A stretch of 49,212 nt of DNA from NCBI GenBank assembly GCA_019417465.1, contig DXVF01000007.1, forward strand, positions 1 to 49,212, read 5' to 3'. Made by a program: the position numbers and the translations under genes. Numbering within the stretch: position 1 is the first letter of the stretch; each line of letters opens with the position of its first letter. The notes under the pieces were generated by a model that worked only from the letters and a program-made list of their open reading frames with translations, ran no database searches and was not told where the DNA came from. Below, in pieces: positions 44,545 through 49,212 of this stretch. The DNA is from Clostridiales bacterium. GTDB lineage: Bacteria > Bacillota > Clostridia > TANB77 > CAG-508.

Positions 44545-44726
44545 TTCTAAGATTTTTCTTAACGATTTTACATATAATATTTATTAGGAAATAATCTTAG
44601 AGTTACTTAATTTATATTCCTTTTATCTTTATAAACTCTTTTTTATATTTTTTGTTTCTTCATTATATATCAGCTTTTTTAGAATTACAACTAATTATTT
44701 ACTTATATCATAAAGTTAGCTTTTTG

Positions 44727-44755
44727 TTGACATAACTTCAATGTTACTGTATAAT
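44727..44755 (+). promoter_or_regulatory. Consensus sigma-A promoter
   Basis: TTGACA (44727-44732) and TATAAT (44750-44755) are separated by exactly 17 bp. The transcript leader that follows contains a GTAGC-TTTTTT-GCTAC hairpin (about 44791-44806) before the GGAGG site of the small gene. Confidence 0.85.
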
Positions 44756-44831
44756 ATGATTATTGGTATATCCAATAATTCGTATAAACCCAGTAGCTTT
44801 TTTGCTACGCAACTTTGCAGGAGGTATAATA

Positions 44832-45049
44832 TGCTGCGAAAAAAAATTGAGCGGATAAAGCTCGAATTCCCAAATCTTTATGAGTATCTGCAAACCAATT
44901 TGCCTGAATTAATTTCAGAGCCCACCGATGACAAGATAAATGTTTATAATGTATGGATTGCATTTTATTTCGGTAGTCAAGTAGGTATGAATCCAGAAAC
45001 TTGGGATAAACACTATGGGCTTTTTCAGGAACTCATGATTCAGGAATAA
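44832..45049 (+). CDS. Unrecognised 72-aa protein in a foreign-looking cassette
   Basis: ATG at 44832 follows CAGGAGGTA. The product begins MLRKKIERIKLEFPNLYEYL and ends GLFQELMIQE; it has no membrane helix and no family that I recognise. Codon use is unlike the neighbours (CTG, CTC, CCC, GAG, CGG). Codon 8 is CGG (44853-44855), which here must be arginine for the gene to make sense; a +1 shift there would give an immediate stop (GGA TAA). It has its own consensus promoter and strong terminator. Together this suggests a recent import from a host with a different codon system. Confidence 0.7.
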
Positions 45050-45076
45050 TTTATCTCATTTTTCTCTGAGTCGGAC

Positions 45077-45113
45077 AAACTCTCAGTTATAAAAGACTGA
45101 GAGTTTGTTTTTT
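45077..45113 (+). terminator. Terminator of the small cassette
   Basis: AAACTCTCAG and CTGAGAGTTT form a perfect 10-bp stem with a 10-nt loop, followed by TGTTTTTTAT. Confidence 0.85.
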
Positions 45114-45157
45114 ATATTGTTATTTTAAATATTCTAATAATTATTTTATAATGTACT

Positions 45158-46426
45158 TTATTTTTCATAAACTATATCAGATTTCTTATACTCTTCTGGC
45201 TTTAATCCTAATTTATTTTTACTATATCTATATAAGAAATACATCACCATTGTAAATAAAATTCCTGTAATAATCATTGCATATTTAATATTAAAATTAT
45301 TTAATACAATTGTTCCTATAAATCCCACTAACATTCTAAGTATATTAGAAAGAATAGAATTGGCTGAATATAATTTGGTTAATATATTGGGCTTTGCAAA
45401 ATTACTAATATATCTATTTTGTATGACTCCATGTATTCCACTACTTGTTGCTTCAATTATATATAATATTATAATAATAGATATTTTAAGACCAAAAGGA
45501 ATTTCCATTATTGAAATAGCTCCTGCTAATAGAAAAGACATTGTTACCATTAATCCTATTATTGTTAAAGTTTTATTTTTATATTTCTCATTAACTTTAT
45601 TAGATAAAGTAGACATTCTTCCAGTTATAATTGATAATATAGCTGAAATTATTCCTATATATGTTGCAGATACATTTAAATCATTTAATAATGTTATTTT
45701 GTATGTTCCAAATAATATTAAAATTCCCCAAATAAATCCTAATATTATTAATAAACATCTTAATCTACTTGATTTTAATATAAAACTAAATGCACTTTTT
45801 AAATCTTGAACATATTTGACATTTTCATTATTGCTTTTAATATCATCTATCTCAAAAAAGCGTGTAGAAATAATTGTTCCTAAAACACAAAAAATCACGC
45901 ATAGCACAACTGGGATATATGGATTTATATCATACAACATTCCAGAAATAAAAGTTGATATCGCAGAAACATAATAATATTTTGAATATCCTTTCGAATG
46001 TATTTTAGTAAATATATCACTTTTATTTTTACATTCTGGAATGGAACTGTTTAATAAACTACCTTCTGTTACACTTTTTATTCCGAAAGCAATAGCATTT
46101 ATACATTCTTCAATTATATAACATATAAAATTCGGACATATAATAATCATTATCATACAAAATACATTTAGTATGTTTCCTATAACTAATGCATTTCTTT
46201 TTCCCACTTTATCAACAAATAAAGAAATCGGAACTTGTACAATAACTGAAGCTAATGCATATATAGAACTTGCAAGTACAATATTTGCACTTGATATTCC
46301 TTTTACTTGTGTTAAAAATAAAACTTGTATTGCATAATAAAATATAAAATCTAATCCTATCATTTGATAAATAGGAAATAATTTCATATTACTTTTTCTT
46401 TTTTTCATTAGTACTACATCTGTCAT
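45158..46426 (-). CDS. MFS transporter
   Basis: The 422-residue product has about 12 hydrophobic helices in two halves, with the MFS motif A-like loop (DKVGKRNALVIGN) between helices 2 and 3. A long cytoplasmic loop divides the halves (about 198-215). The substrate cannot be predicted. It has no neighbour in the same unit; the flanking gaps carry terminators. Confidence 0.8.
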   Translation of the reverse strand: MTDVVLMKKRKSNMKLFPIYQMIGLDFIFYYAIQVLFLTQVKGISSANIVLASSIYALASVIVQVPISLFVDKVGKRNALVIGNILNVFCMIMIIICPNFICYIIEECINAIAFGIKSVTEGSLLNSSIPECKNKSDIFTKIHSKGYSKYYYVSAISTFISGMLYDINPYIPVVLCVIFCVLGTIISTRFFEIDDIKSNNENVKYVQDLKSAFSFILKSSRLRCLLIILGFIWGILILFGTYKITLLNDLNVSATYIGIISAILSIITGRMSTLSNKVNEKYKNKTLTIIGLMVTMSFLLAGAISIMEIPFGLKISIIIILYIIEATSSGIHGVIQNRYISNFAKPNILTKLYSANSILSNILRMLVGFIGTIVLNNFNIKYAMIITGILFTMVMYFLYRYSKNKLGLKPEEYKKSDIVYEK

Positions 46427-46480
46427 AAATTCTCCCTAATTCCATTTTTATTAAGATACTATTATTTATATTATTTTTTT

Positions 46481-46521
46481 ATAGACCTTTAAAATATTTA
46501 TGTAATATTCTAAAGGTCTAT
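46481..46521 (-). terminator. Terminator after the 166-aa lipoprotein-like gene
   Basis: ATAGACCTTTA and TAAAGGTCTAT form an 11-bp stem with a 19-nt loop, just past the stop at 46535. Confidence 0.7.
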
Positions 46522-46534
46522 TATTTGTATATAA

Positions 46535-47035
46535 TTAGTATTTAATTTCTTTTAATATATCTTTTATATTATCTTTATATTTTGAATCAACTTTTACATA
46601 TACAACTGTATCTTCTACTCTAGAAATAACCATATATTTATCATTTGATTGTAATGTATATTTAGAATAATTTTTCATATCATTATTAGTTTGAGCAGAT
46701 GATGATGATTTAGAAGATTCGAATACTGATTTATTATGCTCATAAAACATAGTTGCATTTTCTTTGTCTGACATTTTATAAAATTCTATTTGATATTCTC
46801 CCTTATCATTCATTGCTATATAAGCATCTTGTATGTAATTATATCCATCAAATTGTTTCTTAGCATCTATAATGATATATCCTTTATTTTCCATTACTGA
46901 TTTAAATTCTTGAGCTGTAATTGGATTTTTTTCTTGATTTATAATATTTTTTACAAGAAAGAATCCTCCTAAAAATAATAATAAAACAAATGCAATTATG
47001 CAAACTACGATTGTTATTATCACTGATTTTTTCAT
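46535..47035 (-). CDS. Membrane-anchored protein of unknown function
   Basis: The 166-residue product has one N-terminal membrane helix (about 4-29, VIITIVVCIIAFVLLLFLGGFFLV) and an outer domain with alternating beta-strand character, including a serine-rich loop (SSKSSSSAQTNND). I do not recognise a family. The GGAGGAT ribosome site is clear. Confidence 0.65.
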   Translation of the reverse strand: MKKSVIITIVVCIIAFVLLLFLGGFFLVKNIINQEKNPITAQEFKSVMENKGYIIIDAKKQFDGYNYIQDAYIAMNDKGEYQIEFYKMSDKENATMFYEHNKSVFESSKSSSSAQTNNDMKNYSKYTLQSNDKYMVISRVEDTVVYVKVDSKYKDNIKDILKEIKY

Positions 47036-47176
47036 AAAAATCCTCCCTTCTTTATAAAAATAACATTATGATTATTATTATATAAACTACTTATTATGAG
47101 TTTACTATACTTTAAATTTTATTTCAATAATAACTTTTTTAAATTATACTAACCTATTGTATTTTTAGATTTTAAT

Positions 47177-47710
47177 TTATTTCCAAGTTTCTCCATTAAT
47201 ATATTTAGTTAATGCCATAATAAAAGCTGATTCTGTTAAATCTATTCTTGTTACTTTTTCATGTGTTAAAATTTGAATTCCTTCACATTTATTATGTCTT
47301 TCGTCATCTTTTGTAAATACATTGTTCATTACTTCACTAAAGTTCGTATTTATTATGTCATTTACAAGTCTATCTGGTACTGGAAATGATGGACTTGTTC
47401 CATAACTTTCAAATTCATTATCATCTTCTACTACTGCAATATTAGTTATCATCCATCGTCCTAAGCTATTTGTTATTCCGGATTCTATACTTAAATACAA
47501 ATCTGCTTTAATATTATTTTGTTTGCAATATTCTTTTAAATTTTTCACTCTATTTTTTGCACCTATATAAATTTCATCATTTACAGGTTGTTCACTAACA
47601 TCTGAATTTACAGGAATTCCTTCTATTTGTATATCTTTAAAATAATGATTTAATGCTCTTTTTGCACCTTCTATTTTACCTTGGTTTTTTGTAGCGATTA
47701 CAAATTTCAT
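47177..47710 (-). CDS. Inosine/xanthosine triphosphatase (DUF84/YjjX family)
   Basis: Cleans non-canonical purine nucleoside triphosphates from the pool. The 177-residue product has FVIATKNQGKIEGAKRAL at the N-terminus, VNSDVSEQPVNDEIYIGAKNR, then YLSIESGITN and WMITNIAVVEDD, typical of the DUF84 family related to HAM1. The substrate preference follows from the family, not from this sequence. Confidence 0.85.
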   Translation of the reverse strand: MKFVIATKNQGKIEGAKRALNHYFKDIQIEGIPVNSDVSEQPVNDEIYIGAKNRVKNLKEYCKQNNIKADLYLSIESGITNSLGRWMITNIAVVEDDNEFESYGTSPSFPVPDRLVNDIINTNFSEVMNNVFTKDDERHNKCEGIQILTHEKVTRIDLTESAFIMALTKYINGETWK

Positions 47711-47741
47711 ACTTTACTCCTCCATATAATTCTTTGTTTGA

Positions 47742-48122
47742 CTATTTTACATCTATGCTCCATAATCCATGCTTATTGCAGTAAGCATATAACTTTGCTC
47801 CTGGTATATATTTAAATCTACACTCTGCATTTTGTTCTGGATATAGAGTTATAACGTGTTCTTCATTATCTGTAACCATAGCAATCCATTCTATAAAATG
47901 CTCTTTTTCCATTACATGATTAACTTTTACAAATATTTCATCTTCAACTTTTTCATATGTTGGTATATGTTTTTCTATTGCTGCATCTACTGTATTAGGT
48001 TCTATTAGTTTCATTTTTTCTCCACAACATTTAATTCCGCAATCATCACAGTTACAATCTTTTATTATTTTTACAATTGCACCACAATTTTCACATTTTT
48101 TTAGTATTAATTCTTTTTTCAT
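47742..48122 (-). CDS. Desulfoferrodoxin (superoxide reductase)
   Basis: Reduces superoxide to hydrogen peroxide in anaerobes. The 126-residue two-domain protein has an N-terminal rubredoxin-like centre (LKKCENCGAIVKII, then IKCCGEKMKLI) and a C-terminal SOR domain with the iron-binding histidines and cysteine (EKHIPTYEKV; NHVMEKEHFIEWIAM; AYCNKHGLW). All the expected ligands are present. A candidate structured RNA lies upstream. Confidence 0.93.
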   Translation of the reverse strand: MKKELILKKCENCGAIVKIIKDCNCDDCGIKCCGEKMKLIEPNTVDAAIEKHIPTYEKVEDEIFVKVNHVMEKEHFIEWIAMVTDNEEHVITLYPEQNAECRFKYIPGAKLYAYCNKHGLWSIDVK

Positions 48123-48240
48123 AATATTCCTCCTAAATTTTTAGTTTGTTATAATTTATCATAAATATGAAGAAAAATCTATTGTTATGGAAATATTATA
48201 TAAAGTTTTAATATACTTAATTTTCCAATATAAATGTTTA

Positions 48241-48372
48241 AGAGCTATGTTTACACATAGCCCTTGTTTATTGTTATTTGGTTGGTGTGCCCTTTCCAAC
48301 ATTTCTTTTGACCTATTACTAGGTGTGTAGTAGCACAATCTCTACTTCAAATAACCATTATTATTGTACTTA
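48241..48372 (-). ncRNA. Candidate structured RNA upstream of desulfoferrodoxin
   Basis: On the minus strand, GTTATTTG (48348-48355) pairs with CAAATAAC (48273-48280) and closes a domain with hairpins ACCTA-GTAA-TAGGT (48311-48324) and GTTGG/CCAAC (48281-48300). GCAC/GTGC could form a further pseudoknot-like contact. A second hairpin, GGGCTATG/CATAGCTC (48241-48261), follows like a terminator. I cannot match it to a named class. The 263-bp gap 48123-48385 holds no gene. Confidence 0.45.
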
Positions 48373-48385
48373 AATAATACCATTT

Positions 48386-48760
48386 TTATTCTATTTTGTA
48401 AATAGTTTTATTCTTTTCTCTTAATTTTTGTAAATTTCTATTCCTTACTATCCAAGCTGTCATAATCGAATTTTTGGGATGTTCTCTACTATTTGTTGTA
48501 TTTAATTTTACAACAACATTTAGATTATTTTTGTCTAATTTATCAATTAAAAATAATGTATCTTTATTTTTTAAGTCCACTAGTACCTCTCTTGGATTTA
48601 ATACTACTCTATCTATATTATTCATTATTATTTCAAAGTCTTTAGTATGCTCTTCATATATGTGTAACTTTCTTTCATCTGTTAGTACTACATCATCTGT
48701 AATAATTTTTCTACTATATATACCTATTTTATTTTTATCTATCTTTCCAATATATTGCAT
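48386..48760 (-). CDS. Possible PBECR-type nuclease-fold protein
   Basis: The 124-residue product has a layout seen in the small phage-type PBECR (barnase/EndoU/RelE-like) nuclease-fold proteins: LHIYEEHTKDFEIIMNNIDRVVLNPREVLVDLKNKDTLFLID, then VVVKLNTTNSREHPKNSIMTAWIVRNRNLQKL. The His/Glu pair (EEH) and the C-terminal arginines fit, but the assignment is from pattern only. It is alone between yraN and the candidate RNA. Confidence 0.5.
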   Translation of the reverse strand: MQYIGKIDKNKIGIYSRKIITDDVVLTDERKLHIYEEHTKDFEIIMNNIDRVVLNPREVLVDLKNKDTLFLIDKLDKNNLNVVVKLNTTNSREHPKNSIMTAWIVRNRNLQKLREKNKTIYKIE

Positions 48761-48800
48761 TTTTCCTCTTCTTTAACACTAATGAATTATCTAAGTAATT

Positions 48801-49160
48801 TTAACTACTTATTGCCCATTTTATATGATTCACCCAAAATCCATCTTTCTTTTGATATACCTCTATTACATCTATTCTAACAAAAGCGTCTTCTAGTTTT
48901 TTTATATATAAATAATATTTAATTGATTTAATTATATGTTTTTTCTTATAATAAGTAATTGCATCTATTGGCTCTCCATATTTTTTATTAGTTCTAGTTT
49001 TCACTTCAATAAAAACAATTTCGTCTTTATCTTTTGCTATTATATCTATCTCACCTTGTCTACAACTAAAATTCCTTTCAATTATTTTATAGTGCTTTTT
49101 TAGAAGATAAATTTCTGCTACATCTTCACCTGTTTGTCCTAAATTATGTCTTATATACAT
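48801..49160 (-). CDS. YraN/UPF0102 family endonuclease-like protein
   Basis: The 119-residue product carries the UPF0102 signature: GQTGEDVAEIYLLKKHYKIIERNFSCRQGEIDIIAKDKDEIVFIEVKTR, with the restriction-endonuclease-like catalytic E...D...EVK residues intact. The cellular role is not settled; the family is thought to act on DNA. The remaining 52 bases to the window end hold no gene. Confidence 0.92.
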   Translation of the reverse strand: MYIRHNLGQTGEDVAEIYLLKKHYKIIERNFSCRQGEIDIIAKDKDEIVFIEVKTRTNKKYGEPIDAITYYKKKHIIKSIKYYLYIKKLEDAFVRIDVIEVYQKKDGFWVNHIKWAISS

Positions 49161-49212
49161 TAAATAACCTCTAGTTCTCTTTGATTTTTATTGATTTTGT
49201 ATGGTGTTATGA

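Overview
The window reads as a chromosomal segment of a very AT-rich, spore-forming Clostridia-type bacterium, probably an uncultivated gut lineage. The evidence is the codon use (AGA arginine, A/T third positions), the cotJABC spore-coat operon, strong GGAGG ribosome sites, an L21 leader before rplU, a short pyruvate kinase, desulfoferrodoxin (anaerobe) and a gut-type cohesin/dockerin surface locus. Most genes lie on the minus strand.

The main observation is a decoding anomaly. Seven genes (cotJC, glgP, a tetR regulator, trpS, an ABC ATPase, its permease, dnaE) are broken in the zero frame. Every break is an in-frame CGG codon followed by A or T. Skipping the C (a +1 shift) turns CGGA/CGGT into a glycine codon GGA/GGT and restores a well-known family motif: DnaE YSLGRADLVRRAMGKK, TrpS PVGEDQ, ABC DEPTGALD, GlgP EASGTSGQKA, CotJC GGPDGELAA. 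I count 11 such sites. I found no in-frame CGG that must be read as arginine in any native-looking gene. The only exception is a small foreign-looking cassette near 44.8 kb. With one base removed per site, each complete gene has a length divisible by three and a normal family size. The simplest reading is that CGG has no ordinary arginine tRNA here and CGGN works as an efficient +1 frameshift signal or four-base glycine codon. Essential genes depend on it, dnaE three times.

Layout. 1-433: non-coding, hairpin-rich DNA that looks like the end of a second element abutting a truncated cotJC 3' part (434-673). 661-8572: a 7.9-kb element inserted in cotJC, bounded by 13-bp direct repeats. It carries a large serine recombinase, an alpha/beta hydrolase, membrane proteins, a histidine phosphatase, a RhuM protein and a decayed type III toxin-antitoxin. 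Exact excision would rejoin cotJC in frame, as in the sporulation-controlled skin-type elements of other endospore formers. 8.6-9.5 kb: the rest of cotJ, with cysteine-rich CotJB and CotJA. 9.6-9.9 kb: two copies of a structured repeat, with a third at 28.6 kb. 10-15 kb: pyk, glgP, a monofunctional glycosyltransferase. 15.3-18.9 kb: a six-module dockerin protein and two cohesin-like surface proteins. 19.4-23 kb: a MerR-controlled flavodoxin/cupin/dxs operon. 23.4-24.7 kb: an ORF6N protein and two tRNAs. 25-36 kb: housekeeping genes (acyl-CoA ligase with TetR, mreB, lexA, obgE, trpS, rpmA, rplU). 36-41 kb: an ABC export or lipoprotein-type system with a coiled-coil permease. 41-44.5 kb: dnaE. 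44.7-49.2 kb: a self-contained foreign cassette, an MFS transporter, an NTPase, desulfoferrodoxin, a candidate RNA, a nuclease-like protein and a YraN-family protein.
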